Shown here: piece by piece, positions 27,971-36,129 of the stretch
How the letters are laid out: every line of letters starts with the position of its first letter
Position numbering within the stretch: the stretch's first letter is position 1
NCBI GenBank assembly: GCA_026984045.1
Contig: JALSSV010000045.1
Coordinates: forward strand, 1 to 60,879
DNA from: Chromatiales bacterium
GTDB lineage: Bacteria; Pseudomonadota; Gammaproteobacteria; UBA6429; Thiohalophilaceae
Length of the DNA stretch: 60,879 bases
Direction of reading: 5' to 3'
Notes under the pieces: model-generated
The model's input: the letters and a program-made list of their open reading frames with translations, nothing else
What the model was told of the DNA's origin: nothing
Databases searched by the model: none
Made by a program: the position numbers and the translations under genes

Positions 27971-28562
27971 GTTGCGCCCTCCGCACTTCCAGATCCAGCT
28001 CCTTCATCAGCAGCGTATTCAGGTAGGCCTCCATGCGCGCCGTCCAGTACACGAAACGGCTTTCCGCCTCCTCGAGCTTCACCCTCACCTTCACGACCGG
28101 AAAGCCATGCGGCGCGCCGCGATCGCCGGGTCGAACCCTGGCCGGATACAGATCCGGGTCGAACCACTTGCTGTTGCGCCGGATCCACACCTTTTCCCCG
28201 CCGCCATAGATCCGCGCCCGGAACGCGCCGCGAAAGAAGAACTTGCCGACGCGCACGCCAGACCGCTGCTGCCGCGCCCTGCCCAGCTCATCGGCGGAGA
28301 TGGCATTCAGGCCAAGCCACAACTTCGCGCGCATGCTTCGCTGGGTGGTGCGGTAGGCCTTCAGGCGCTTGCGCAGGGCCTTCATCGGGATCCCCGTGGT
28401 GCCGTTCACGTCTTTCGCCACCTGCCGCTTGAGCCAGGTGAGCGTCTTGTCAGCGGCGCGGCGATAGGCGCGTATGGCGGCCTTCTCGGTGATCCCGAGC
28501 CGCCGGATCAGCGCCTCGAACTCGGCGGAATTCACATCGACCCGTGGCGCAAGCACGCTCAT
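27963..28562 (-). CDS. phage tail protein gpZ-like
   Basis: The 199-residue, strongly basic protein fits the gpZ minor tail family: A-L-R-K-R-L-K-A-Y near residue 61, W-L-G-L-N near 80, G-A-F near 113, C-terminal helical segment. In lambda, gpZ acts at the end of tail assembly. It overlaps the gpU-like gene by 8 nt and the upstream membrane-protein gene by 4 nt. Confidence 0.8.
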   Translation of the reverse strand: MSVLAPRVDVNSAEFEALIRRLGITEKAAIRAYRRAADKTLTWLKRQVAKDVNGTTGIPMKALRKRLKAYRTTQRSMRAKLWLGLNAISADELGRARQQRSGVRVGKFFFRGAFRARIYGGGEKVWIRRNSKWFDPDLYPARVRPGDRGAPHGFPVVKVRVKLEEAESRFVYWTARMEAYLNTLLMKELDLEVRRAQRA

Positions 28563-28909
28563 CCGAACAGCCTCTCCACCACCACGCCGACGATGACGCC
28601 AATCATCACGAACACCGACTGGCGCACGATGGAATCGAACAGCGTCATGCTCTTCACGTTGCCGGCCACGTTCACCTCGAGGGTGCGCACCCGCTCGTCC
28701 AGCTCGCGGGTTTCCTCTCGCACCAGGCTGAACAGCGCGTCGACGTCCTTTACCAGCCGCTCGATCCGGGTATCGATGCGCGCCAGCCCATTGATGGCCT
28801 TCCCAAGTTCGCGAATGTCGGTACGCATCACCTTCAGCGCGTCGGCCACGTCGTTGCGCAAGTCATTAAGGCCGGCGCGGATTTCCTCCACCTGGTCCTG
28901 TGCCATCAA
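28559..28909 (-). CDS. coiled-coil membrane protein (lysis-associated candidate)
   Basis: The 116-residue protein is a long heptad-rich coiled coil (about 5-80, L-N-D-L-R-N-D-V...) followed by a C-terminal membrane segment (F-V-M-I-G-V-I-V-G-V-V-V-E). It is adjacent to the holin-like gene, overlapping by 4 nt. It could be a holin partner or spanin-like factor; no signature settles this. Confidence 0.6.
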   Translation of the reverse strand: MMAQDQVEEIRAGLNDLRNDVADALKVMRTDIRELGKAINGLARIDTRIERLVKDVDALFSLVREETRELDERVRTLEVNVAGNVKSMTLFDSIVRQSVFVMIGVIVGVVVERLFG

Positions 28910-29436
28910 CTCTTTCCTTTCCCGCTGAACGCATCCAGCGTGCGCATGGTCATGTAAAAGCCCACCGGCCCGAACAGCACGCCCAGCAGCGCCGTGTCCG
29001 CGCCAGCCCCGAATCCGGCCAGCTTTGCGGCCTCCATCGCCATGGCATACGCCGCGCCCGAGTAGAACGACATGCGCGCGATGCGCGGGCGGGTCTCCTT
29101 CACGTAATCGGTGCCGTAACGGGCCTCGGTGCGGATGGTTTCCTGCGCCTGGGCATGGCGCGCGCTCTCCGCATCCAGCCCGGCCCGGTAGCGCTCGAGC
29201 GCCAGCTCCTCCAGGCGCTCCCGGTGACGCAGCTCAAGCTCGCGCAGCTTCGCCGCCGCCTGCGGGTCCTGCTGCACAGCCGCAGCGATGGCCCGCGGAT
29301 CGTCCGCCGGCGCCCCGAAAGCCGACGCCACCAGTTGCCCGATGGCCGCTCCGCCCGGGCCGCCGATTGCGCCACCGAGCAGCGGCGCGAACTTCGCCAC
29401 CTGTTGTCCAAGCGTTTTCCAGATCTCCGCCATCAT
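28906..29436 (-). CDS. holin-like protein (GTA/3TM type)
   Basis: The 176-residue protein has an N-terminal hydrophobic glycine-rich segment (L-L-G-G-A-I-G-G-P-G-G-A-A-I-G), a central amphipathic coiled coil with R-H-R-E-R-L-E-E-L and two C-terminal membrane segments (S-F-Y-S-G-A-A-Y-A-M-A and L-L-G-V-L-F-G-P-V-G-F-Y). This matches the 3TM holin family found in gene-transfer agents and Mu-like phages. The endolysin is far away, in the plus-strand operon. Confidence 0.75.
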   Translation of the reverse strand: MMAEIWKTLGQQVAKFAPLLGGAIGGPGGAAIGQLVASAFGAPADDPRAIAAAVQQDPQAAAKLRELELRHRERLEELALERYRAGLDAESARHAQAQETIRTEARYGTDYVKETRPRIARMSFYSGAAYAMAMEAAKLAGFGAGADTALLGVLFGPVGFYMTMRTLDAFSGKGKS

Positions 29437-29753
29437 TCCGGCCTCAACACCAGTTTCATCATGCCGTCGTCACCGGGCTCGACATCGATGACCCGGTAGG
29501 TCCTGCCGTCCACCGTAAGCAGCGAGGTGCCGGAGACGGCCCCGCCCAGATCGGCGCTGAACCCGATGAACGTCGGCTCCACGACCCGCGTGCGCAAACG
29601 CCCGATCTCGGGCTCGCGCCAGGGCGTCTCGAACACCCCGCGCACCGCCACAGGCGCGGTGCCGTCGCCGGCCGCGTCGAACACGGCATCATCGGCAACT
29701 ACATCCACCACGGCCGCATCGAGATCGGCAAGCGTCTGCGACCAGAGGGCCAT
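29433..29753 (-). CDS. head-tail joining protein (FII-like)
   Basis: The 106-residue protein is beta-rich, with V-R-G-V-F-E-T-P near residue 38 and L-L-T-V-D-G-R-T-Y-R-V-I-D-V-E-P-G-D-D-G near 78. This pattern is that of lambda FII/ATP-binding-sugar-transporter-like head-tail connectors. It lies between capsid-side genes and tail genes, as expected for a connector. Confidence 0.75.
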   Translation of the reverse strand: MALWSQTLADLDAAVVDVVADDAVFDAAGDGTAPVAVRGVFETPWREPEIGRLRTRVVEPTFIGFSADLGGAVSGTSLLTVDGRTYRVIDVEPGDDGMMKLVLRPE

Positions 29754-30121
29754 CAGCGATACTTCTTCATCGCCATCATGGTCAGCGAGCGGGCGAACGA
29801 CGGCGCGGTGCCGGCGATCGTCTCCGTGGCGCGGATGTACCGGCCAAGCCGGTCGAGATCCACGATCAGGCGCTCGAAGGCCTGGCCTGCCGCCGTCACC
29901 TGGGTGAACGCACCGCCGGGCACGGCAATCCAGGTCACGCCGTCATCGCTCTGCTCTAGCGCCACGTCCAGGGTGCCGTCACCGCCGGCGTCGGCAGAGC
30001 TGTCCAGCACGAAGGCGGCCACGCCCTCGTAGTCGCGCACGTCCACCTGGGCGCCGCTGGCGCTTGCGGTGGCCGCAGCGGCTGGCAACACGGACACGGA
30101 ATCGGTATCAATCACGCTCAT
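29753..30121 (-). CDS. head-proximal structural protein, unknown
   Basis: The 122-residue, beta-rich protein (V-D-V-R-D-Y-E-G-V-A-A-F-V-L-D, then L-D-V-A-L-E-Q-S-D-D-G and R-Y-I-R-A-T) sits between the small basic gene and the FII-like connector. Its Ig-like composition suggests a capsid decoration or connector protein. No family name is assigned. Confidence 0.7.
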   Translation of the reverse strand: MSVIDTDSVSVLPAAAATASASGAQVDVRDYEGVAAFVLDSSADAGGDGTLDVALEQSDDGVTWIAVPGGAFTQVTAAGQAFERLIVDLDRLGRYIRATETIAGTAPSFARSLTMMAMKKYR

Positions 30122-30351
30122 TTGTCATCCTCCAGTTCGATGGCCCGGCCCATGCGCACCAGCGCCCGGGCATCCTGCTCACTGATTTCCCGGGAAACGC
30201 GCAGGATGCCCTTTTCCACCGGCTCGCCGCGCACGGCGCAGGCCTTCACAATCCGGATCCGCGGCTCTTTCGCCTTGCGGGCCGCCGCTTTCTTCGGCTT
30301 CGCCGCCTCGGTCTGCTCTGCCGCATTTGCGGGTTTGATTTCGTCGTTCAT
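30118..30351 (-). CDS. small charged protein downstream of the capsid gene
   Basis: The 77-residue protein has an Ala/Lys/Glu-rich disordered first half (K-P-K-K-A-A-A-R-K-A-K) and a compact second half (E-Q-D-A-R-A-L-V-R-M-G-R-A-I-E-L). Such proteins after capsid genes are often head-completion or decoration factors. It contains palindrome site 4, again encoding V-S-R-E. Confidence 0.7.
   Translation of the reverse strand: MNDEIKPANAAEQTEAAKPKKAAARKAKEPRIRIVKACAVRGEPVEKGILRVSREISEQDARALVRMGRAIELEDDK
30185..30198. promoter_or_regulatory. ParB/Noc-like palindrome, site 4
   Basis: ATTTCCCGGGAAAC: perfect 12-bp core; the left outer base is A, as in the Bacillus Noc site, and the right outer base is C, as in parS. 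Within the small gene after capsid. Confidence 0.6.
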
Positions 30352-30397
30352 GGTCTCCTCCTTCAGCGCCGGCGCGTCCCTGTGCCGGCGTCAGTCA

Positions 30398-32233
30398 TCA
30401 GGCGTTGATGCAGAAGCTCTCGGCGTGGCGGACGGCGATGTCCACGTCCTGGAACACGCGCAGCACCAGGCCGCCGCTGGCCGCCTTGGCGGCGGTGTCG
30501 GGCATCACGTCGAGGATCCCCCACATGCCGATCAGCACGTCGCTCCAGTTGCCGAACACGATCCGGTTGGCGGTGATGCCGTTGCGCACCCGCACCGGAT
30601 AGCCGTTTGCCTCGTTGCCTTCCACCAGGAACAGGCCGGAGCCGGCATCCTTGGGCGTGACCTTCAGCTTGCCGAGCACGGCGGAGGTGGTCAGGTAGGC
30701 CAGCGCGCCGTCCAGCGCCTCGTCGTCGGCCACGGCGGTCTCGAAGCCCACCAGCTCGTCCCAGGTGGGCGCGCCGGGCGTGTCCACGGCCTGGGTGTTC
30801 ACGCCGGTCACGTTCACCACGCCCTGGGGCTGGTTGTTGGTGCCAGAACCTTCCAGGGCGGCCAGGTCGATGGCCAGGGCCGCGCCGCGCTGCAGATCGG
30901 CCAGCACCAGCGCCTCGATGCTGGGGCTGGACTGCTTGAGCAGGCGGCGGCTCATGGGCACGCTGCCGGCCACGGTCTTGGGCGAGAGGTTCACGCTGCC
31001 GAAGGCCGGATCGGAATCGGTGACGCTGTCATCGTCCGCCAGCCAGTAGAACGCGGCATTGCCGTTCTTCTTCGGGATGCTCACGTTGCCGCGCAGGCCG
31101 TCGAGCACGGTGGCGCCCAGGCTCATCACGGCGGAGCGCGGCCGCAGCGTGTCGATGAACTGATCGGCCATGTGATCGGTGCCGATCAGATCCGTGCCGG
31201 TGGTGGTGTTGAGCACGCGCTGCTGCACCTGCAGCGGCACGAAGAAACCACGCGCATCGCGGCCCACCCGCTCCTCGATGGCGCGGGAACATTCCAGCTC
31301 GAAACCGGCCTTGCTCCAGTCGTTGTTGATGGCGGCGTTGATGGCGCGGATCAGGCTGTACTGGCGCATCTCGCGCTCGCTCATGTCAAGATCAGAAGCC
31401 GGTTCGCCGCGCACTGCGGAAACGTCCTCGCCGCTGGGCAGGCGCTCCAGAATCGCACTCTGCAGGTCCTCCGGCTGCTTGCCGGAGCGGATGTACTCCT
31501 GGGCCAGCTCCATCGCGCCGTAGCGCGCGAAACGCTCGCCCATGGCCAGCAGATCCGCCACGCGGCGCTGCTCGGCCGCGCGCACCTCGGCCTCGATGGC
31601 GCCGCGATCGACCGTGATGGCCGGTTCGTTGCGCTGTGCCTCGCCGGTTCCGTTTTCGGCGCCGGCGCCTTCTTGCTGCTGCTTGTCAGTCATCGATCTC
31701 TCCTCGATTTCGACCTCGAACACATCGCCGGACGAACGCCCGACGCCTACGGTAATGTCAGCCGGCACCGTCACCAGGCTGATCTCCAGCGGTTCCCAGT
31801 CCACCACGCGGAAGACATCGGGCCCGTTGTCCTGCTGTTCATCGAGCACCATGCGGTGCGTCTTGTACGCCAGCGACACGTTCGCCAGCACGCCGTCCTG
31901 CACGTCCTGAAACTTCTCCTCGGCCAGCGGCGAGTTGCCGAAGCGCACCGTGGCCAGGCCGCGGCCGTTCTCGATCCGCACGCTCTCGATCACGCCGATG
32001 TGCTTGTCAGGGTCGTGATTGAACAGCAGCGGACCGCCGCTTCTCAGCCGCTCGAGCCGTACCGACGACGGCTTGTGATCCAGCACCTCGATGCCGAAAA
32101 ACCGCTCCACGTCCCGCGTCTCGGACGAAAAGCTCAGCTCGACCGTGCGGTTCTCCGTGTCGATGGCCCGTTGCGAGATCCGCATCGTGCGCATCAGCGG
32201 GCCGCGCACCTGTACCTTGCTCATCTGTGTCAC
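30398..32233 (-). CDS. fused prohead protease and HK97-type major capsid protein
   Basis: The 611-residue protein has an N-terminal prohead-protease-like domain (about 1-180; F-N-H-D-P-D-K-H-I-G near residue 70, L-A-N-V-S-L-A-Y near 117, E-I-S-L-V-T-V-P-A-D near 150). A Gln/Glu-rich scaffold-like linker follows (180-270), then the HK97 capsid fold (about 300-611; S-I-P-K-K-N-G-N-A-A-F-Y near 400, S-R-R-L-L-K-Q-S near 435, C-terminal V-F-Q-D-V-D-I-A-V-R-H). The GTG start overlaps the portal's TGA; an ATG lies three codons on. The fusion presumably self-processes during maturation. Confidence 0.9.
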   Translation of the reverse strand: MTQMSKVQVRGPLMRTMRISQRAIDTENRTVELSFSSETRDVERFFGIEVLDHKPSSVRLERLRSGGPLLFNHDPDKHIGVIESVRIENGRGLATVRFGNSPLAEEKFQDVQDGVLANVSLAYKTHRMVLDEQQDNGPDVFRVVDWEPLEISLVTVPADITVGVGRSSGDVFEVEIEERSMTDKQQQEGAGAENGTGEAQRNEPAITVDRGAIEAEVRAAEQRRVADLLAMGERFARYGAMELAQEYIRSGKQPEDLQSAILERLPSGEDVSAVRGEPASDLDMSEREMRQYSLIRAINAAINNDWSKAGFELECSRAIEERVGRDARGFFVPLQVQQRVLNTTTGTDLIGTDHMADQFIDTLRPRSAVMSLGATVLDGLRGNVSIPKKNGNAAFYWLADDDSVTDSDPAFGSVNLSPKTVAGSVPMSRRLLKQSSPSIEALVLADLQRGAALAIDLAALEGSGTNNQPQGVVNVTGVNTQAVDTPGAPTWDELVGFETAVADDEALDGALAYLTTSAVLGKLKVTPKDAGSGLFLVEGNEANGYPVRVRNGITANRIVFGNWSDVLIGMWGILDVMPDTAAKAASGGLVLRVFQDVDIAVRHAESFCINA

Positions 32234-33786
32234 CTCGTCATTCCGACAACCTGGCGCGCCGGTGGCGCCTGTGTCGATCCGTTCCCGCCGGAGGCGGGTT
32301 CGATGATGGGAAACGTCACGCCCTTCTCTGCGGCCATCTCCTGCCAGCGGGCGATCTGCTCAAGCACTTCCTCGTAGTCCAGCCCCATTTCCGACGCCAC
32401 GCGCTGCGGACTGGTCAGCCCGGCATTGATCGCCATCACCGTGGCCTTGATGTCCTTCTCCGGGTCCACCCAGGCCCAGCGCCGGCCCTGCCAGCGGTGC
32501 TGCGTGTAGCGCTCGAGCTGCATGCCCACGCCCACCGCCGAGCCGAGCTGGCGGTTGAGCGCCGCGTTGTTCAGCCAGCGCAGGTAGATCCGCCGCAGCA
32601 CGCAGGCCGCGAACGTCTCCTGCCGCACGCGCCAGCGGTCCCGCTCCTCGAGCGAACCGGCGCGCATGGAGCTGTAGTTGACCTCGGTGAGATCGCCGGT
32701 GAGGCTGTGGTAGGACACATCCAGTCCCACCGCGATGTCGCGCTCCGTGGTGCGGATGAACGGCTCGTAGTTCTCGTGCGGATACTTCGGATCCCAGCCC
32801 ACGAAATCCACGCCGGGCGGCAGCTCGTCGATCTGGCCGGGCTCGAACTCCTTGAGCTCGTAGCCGTCCAGATCCACGTCGCTAGCCTGGTCTGCCGCGG
32901 CCGCCGCCAACGCACCGAGCCCGCCGTCGCTCTTCAGGAAGCCCATCTTCGATGCCCCGGCGCGCGCGGCGATCTCGGCCGCCTTGCGGTACTTGCGCGT
33001 CTGGTGGATGGTTTCGATCACGCTGGCCATGCGGCTCACGCCGCGAAGCTGCTCTGGCCGCTCCGGCTCGAAGAAATGAATCATGTCTTCCGCAGGCACC
33101 CGCACGTAGCCGTCCGGCCAGGCCAGCGTGTGGTCGTTGCTGTCGCGCAGCCAGTAGGCCACCGCCCGGCCCGCGCCGTTGAGCTCGATGCCGAGCCGGA
33201 TCAGGTTGCCGTTGTTCAGGCGGTCTTCGTTCAGGCGGTGGTCGAGCCGCGCCGGATCGATGATCTCGAGCACGAACCCCCACGGATTGCTCTCGGTGGG
33301 GCGGGCATCGTGCATCCGCAGCAGTGCTTCGCCGTCACGCGCCTCGGTGCGCGCGGTCAGGCGGCACAGGCCAGGGAAGTCGAGCCTGCCTGACAGCTCG
33401 CACACGCCCATGTGGCACCACTCGTGGAACGACTTCTCCACCGCCGCATTGCCGCGGGTGTCAAGCGAGCCGTCGCGGCGCTTGCCCTGCACCTGCAGCA
33501 TGAAGCCGTCCGGGCCGACCACGTGGGTTTCCACCAGGGAAAGGTAGGAGCGGGCGATGCTGGAATTGTGCTCCAGCCAGCGCGCCTTCTGGCGCACCGC
33601 CTCGAGCTGGGCGCGCAGCTCCTGGTTGATGTTGCCGCCGCCGAGCTGCCAGTCGGCGTTCAGGCGATCACGCTGCGCCGCCTCCCAGTACCGCAACATG
33701 GCGCGCCCGGCCCGGCGCGCAATGCCGGGCCGGCGGCCTTGCGGCGTCCGGGAAGCGTTTTTGCGAATGGCGTCGAACAGGCCCAT
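32230..33786 (-). CDS. lambda-type portal protein
   Basis: The 518-residue protein matches the lambda gpB portal family: an early R-N-A-D-W-x-like region (here L-N-A-D-W-Q near 43), W-L-E-H-N-S-S-I-A near 70, R-D-G-E-A-L-L-R near 148, D-M-I-H-F-F near 235, and D-V-S-Y-H-S-L-T-G-D-L-T-E-V-N-Y-S-S near 355. The dodecameric ring is the DNA entry point and docks the terminase. Followed directly by the capsid gene. Confidence 0.95.
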   Translation of the reverse strand: MGLFDAIRKNASRTPQGRRPGIARRAGRAMLRYWEAAQRDRLNADWQLGGGNINQELRAQLEAVRQKARWLEHNSSIARSYLSLVETHVVGPDGFMLQVQGKRRDGSLDTRGNAAVEKSFHEWCHMGVCELSGRLDFPGLCRLTARTEARDGEALLRMHDARPTESNPWGFVLEIIDPARLDHRLNEDRLNNGNLIRLGIELNGAGRAVAYWLRDSNDHTLAWPDGYVRVPAEDMIHFFEPERPEQLRGVSRMASVIETIHQTRKYRKAAEIAARAGASKMGFLKSDGGLGALAAAAADQASDVDLDGYELKEFEPGQIDELPPGVDFVGWDPKYPHENYEPFIRTTERDIAVGLDVSYHSLTGDLTEVNYSSMRAGSLEERDRWRVRQETFAACVLRRIYLRWLNNAALNRQLGSAVGVGMQLERYTQHRWQGRRWAWVDPEKDIKATVMAINAGLTSPQRVASEMGLDYEEVLEQIARWQEMAAEKGVTFPIIEPASGGNGSTQAPPARQVVGMTR

Positions 33787-33894
33787 GCGTGGAGTATGGG
33801 CCGGTGAATTGACACATCTTGCAACAAAACGAAAATTTTTTTCGTATTGCGATGATTCCTGTTGCGAGGTTGACTGCCTGGCGCGGCGCGGGCA

Positions 33895-34923
33895 TTACGG
33901 TTTCCCGTGCGCCTCCCCGCACAACGGGCATGACATGCCGAGCTCGCGAACGGCCATGTGCAGCCAGTCCGGCCGGGGCGGCAGCGTTTTCTTCATGCGC
34001 GCGCGCCACTTGCGGGTCACGACCGGCGTCCACGGCGTGCCGGCGCCGATGACCTCGCGGTGCAGGAACTCCCGCATTTCCGCGCGGAACTTGTAGTATT
34101 CCGGCAGGTCATGTTCGCGCAGCCTGGCCAGCTCCGCATCCACCACGGCCAGGTCATCACGCCGCAGGTCATCGATGTTCCGCACCCGGCACAGCACCCG
34201 GATGCGGTTGGTGAGCGCCATCATCGCGCCATTGCCGTCCTCGAGCCCGGCCAGCGCGGTGCGCATGGCGCCGAGCAGCCGCTCGCGCTCCTTCGGCGTG
34301 AGGCGCTCGCTGTCTGGGTCCGCTGACGGCTCCGGATCGTCGCGGTGCAGGTATTCGCCTTCGAGCACCACCTTCTCCAGCATCTCGCCGGCGATGGCCA
34401 CGCCGCGCTGCACCTGCTCCACGGTCATGTGCGCCACGTCCGCCACGCCGAGCTTGAGGTTCACGATGGCGTGCGCCTCGTCGTATCCGAGCTTGCGGCC
34501 CCGGCGCTCGGCCATCTTCACCACCCGGCGGATGGCCTTCACCAGCGGCTCGCGCTGCTCCTTGCTGGCGTAGGCCAGGGCCGGGGCGGGCTCAGGTTCA
34601 GGCCGCCCGCCGCTCACCAGCGCGTCGAAGGCGCGGATCACGGCCAGGTGGAACTTCGCGCTGATCCACATGGCGTAGGCATAGACCAGCTCCTTGCAGG
34701 CGTAGGTGCCTCCGCTGCGGCCTTCTCGGGTGGCGACGGCTTTACTGTGCATATCTGCACAGTTTTCGATTTCCTCGATCAGCGCCTTGGTCTGATCTGT
34801 GCGCAGGAAGAAGGTCGGGCGGTGCTTGTCTTCGCCACCAGCGGCGCGGTGCAGGTCGTTCAGGGAGTAGAGGCCGTCGTGGATGCGGATCTCGGTGTAG
34901 AGGACGGAAAGGGATTGGGTCAT
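33895..34923 (-). CDS. KilA-N-domain protein (antirepressor-like)
   Basis: The 342-residue protein starts at the ATG at 34923, with AAGGAG 8 nt upstream. Residues about 1-105 form a KilA-N domain (S-L-N-D-L-H-R-A-A-G-G near 25, T-Y-A-C-K-E-L-V-Y-A-Y-A-M-W-I-S near 75). A basic helical region follows, then a C-terminal W-L-H-M-A-V-R-E-L-G-M-S-C-P-L-C-G with a possible zinc knuckle. Phage KilA-N proteins are DNA-binding antirepressors or host-takeover factors. It is inserted between terminase-side genes and the portal, and its long structured leader suggests RNA-level control. Confidence 0.85.
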   Translation of the reverse strand: MTQSLSVLYTEIRIHDGLYSLNDLHRAAGGEDKHRPTFFLRTDQTKALIEEIENCADMHSKAVATREGRSGGTYACKELVYAYAMWISAKFHLAVIRAFDALVSGGRPEPEPAPALAYASKEQREPLVKAIRRVVKMAERRGRKLGYDEAHAIVNLKLGVADVAHMTVEQVQRGVAIAGEMLEKVVLEGEYLHRDDPEPSADPDSERLTPKERERLLGAMRTALAGLEDGNGAMMALTNRIRVLCRVRNIDDLRRDDLAVVDAELARLREHDLPEYYKFRAEMREFLHREVIGAGTPWTPVVTRKWRARMKKTLPPRPDWLHMAVRELGMSCPLCGEAHGKP

Positions 34924-34984
34924 GTCGGTTCTCCTTGGCTGAGATTCGAGAACCGCCACGCTTTCGCTGTCAATCAAAAGGGTG

Positions 34985-35145
34985 GCGGGATGCACGGGTT
35001 GACAGACCGGGCCAAGGACCGGCGAGCCTTGCGGCTCCCCGCGCACCCCACCGTTGAGCGGGCACAAAAAACGCGCTCGAGCGGCGCGTGGTGCGCCTTG
35101 GCTTCGGGCTGTCAAACCCGGTCACCGATTTTGCGGTGACGGGGA
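34985..35145 (-). ncRNA. candidate C4-like antisense RNA in the KilA-N leader
   Basis: The region upstream of the KilA-N gene contains a strong 7-bp hairpin (35121-35127 with 35134-35140). It also has nested long-range complementarities: 34995-35005 with 35109-35120, 35011-35017 with 35095-35102, and 35041-35047 with 35090-35096. P1/P7-type C4 RNAs have this layout upstream of antirepressor genes and block their translation. The family assignment is by layout and appearance, not by model search. Confidence 0.45.
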
Positions 35146-35184
35146 AAGCGTAGACCCGATGGGCGCTGAATGTCAAACGGCGGC

Positions 35185-35212
35185 TTGAATGCTGTAATCA
35201 TTCGGTTACAAT
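35185..35212 (+). promoter_or_regulatory. sigma70-like promoter for the toxin-antitoxin pair
   Basis: TTGAAT (35185-35190) and TACAAT (35207-35212) are separated by 16 nt. The interrupted palindrome TGTAA...TTACA (35193-35210) overlaps the spacer and -10 and is a likely operator for autorepression. Transcription would start at about the ATG (35219), so the toxin mRNA may be leaderless. Confidence 0.55.
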
Positions 35213-35218
35213 TAACCC

Positions 35219-35515
35219 ATGTTCCGAATCAGGCAGACACCCGAGTTCGCCGCATGGCTGGACGGCCTGAAGGACGGCAAAACGCGAGGCCGCCTTGTTC
35301 GCCGGCTGGAACGGGCCGCTGGCGGCAACCTGGGTGACGTGAAGCCTGTTGGCGATGGCGTTTTCGAGATGCGGGAGTTCTTCGGGCCCGGATGGCGCAT
35401 GTATTACACCCTGCGCGGCGAGACATTGATCGTGATGCTGGGCGGCGGTGACAAGTCCAGCCAGCGCCGGGACATCGCCCGCGCCATCGCGCTGGCCAAA
35501 ACACTGGAGGACTGA
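35219..35515 (+). CDS. RelE/HigB-like addiction-module toxin
   Basis: The 98-residue protein matches the phage-derived Gp49-like/HigB killer family (T-P-E-F-A-A-W-L-D-G-L-K-D near residue 7, G-N-L-G-D-V-K-P-V-G-D-G near 37, E-M-R-E-F-F-G-P-G-W-R-M-Y-Y near 50, L-L-G-G-G-D-K-x-S-Q near 74). These toxins cut mRNA at the ribosome. The gene runs against the surrounding late genes and is followed by its antitoxin after 3 nt, so the pair is an independently expressed cargo. No ribosome site precedes the ATG. Confidence 0.9.
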   Translation: MFRIRQTPEFAAWLDGLKDGKTRGRLVRRLERAAGGNLGDVKPVGDGVFEMREFFGPGWRMYYTLRGETLIVMLGGGDKSSQRRDIARAIALAKTLED

Positions 35516-35518
35516 CCC

Positions 35519-35833
35519 ATGAGCAAGAAGACTCGCGTTTCCGATTTGCCGGATTTCGACCCGGCAGAGTATCTGCGCGACCCGGAAGACATTGCCGGCT
35601 ATCTCTCGGCCGTGCTGGAAGAGAACGATCCTGACGCCGTCATCGAGGCGCTCGGGACGATTGCCCGTGCGCACGGCATGACGGAAATCGCCCGCGAATC
35701 CGGGCTGGCCCGCGAGGCGCTCTATCGTGCGCTGCGTGGCGGCGCGGCGCCGCGCTTTGACACGGTAATGCGCGTGATGCGGGCGCTTGGCGTGCACCTC
35801 GTCGCCGAACCGGACACGCGCCAGGCCTCCTGA
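35519..35833 (+). CDS. HigA-like antitoxin
   Basis: The 104-residue protein has the addiction-antidote family pattern: D-F-D-P-A-E-Y-L near residue 13, an A-Y/G-Y-L-x(2)-A-L/V-L-E segment, and a helix-turn-helix T-E-I-A-R-E-S-G-L-A-R-E-A-L-Y-R-A-L near 55-73 that binds the promoter. Toxin-first order is usual for this family. The pair may stabilise the prophage. Confidence 0.9.
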   Translation: MSKKTRVSDLPDFDPAEYLRDPEDIAGYLSAVLEENDPDAVIEALGTIARAHGMTEIARESGLAREALYRALRGGAAPRFDTVMRVMRALGVHLVAEPDTRQAS

Positions 35834-35835
35834 AC

Positions 35836-36129
35836 TCAGAACCACGTCTCGCGCCGCCGGGCCCTGGCGATGGTGCTGCGGCTGACGCCGCGCGTCTCGG
35901 CCAGCGTGGCGCAGCCCAGGCAGCCGAGGCCCGACCGGAGCCGCTCCACGAAGGCCGGGTCGAGCCGGCTGTCTGCCCTGGGCGCGCGCACCCGGTGCTC
36001 GCGCATCCGCCGCTGGAAGGTTTCCCGGGAAACGCCGGCCAGCTTCGCCGCCCGGGCCCGGTGCCAGCCGGCCATGTCGAGATACATGACCAGCTCGCCG
36101 CGCCCGAGCTCGATCTTCCTGCGCGGCAT
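35836..36129 (-). CDS. small helix-turn-helix protein (Fis-like)
   Basis: The 97-residue basic protein has two HTH-like units: A-R-A-A-K-L-A-G-V-S-R-E-T-F-Q-R-R-M near 24-42 (Fis-type) and T-L-A-E-T-R-G-V-S-R-S-T-I-A-R-A-R near 73-90. It overlaps the upstream virion gene at TGATG. It could regulate late genes. The first HTH contains palindrome site 5 in its coding sequence. Confidence 0.7.
   Translation of the reverse strand: MPRRKIELGRGELVMYLDMAGWHRARAAKLAGVSRETFQRRMREHRVRAPRADSRLDPAFVERLRSGLGCLGCATLAETRGVSRSTIARARRRETWF
36020..36033. promoter_or_regulatory. ParB/Noc-like palindrome, site 5
   Basis: Perfect GTTTCCCGGGAAAC inside the Fis-like gene, in the frame encoding V-S-R-E. Confidence 0.65.
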
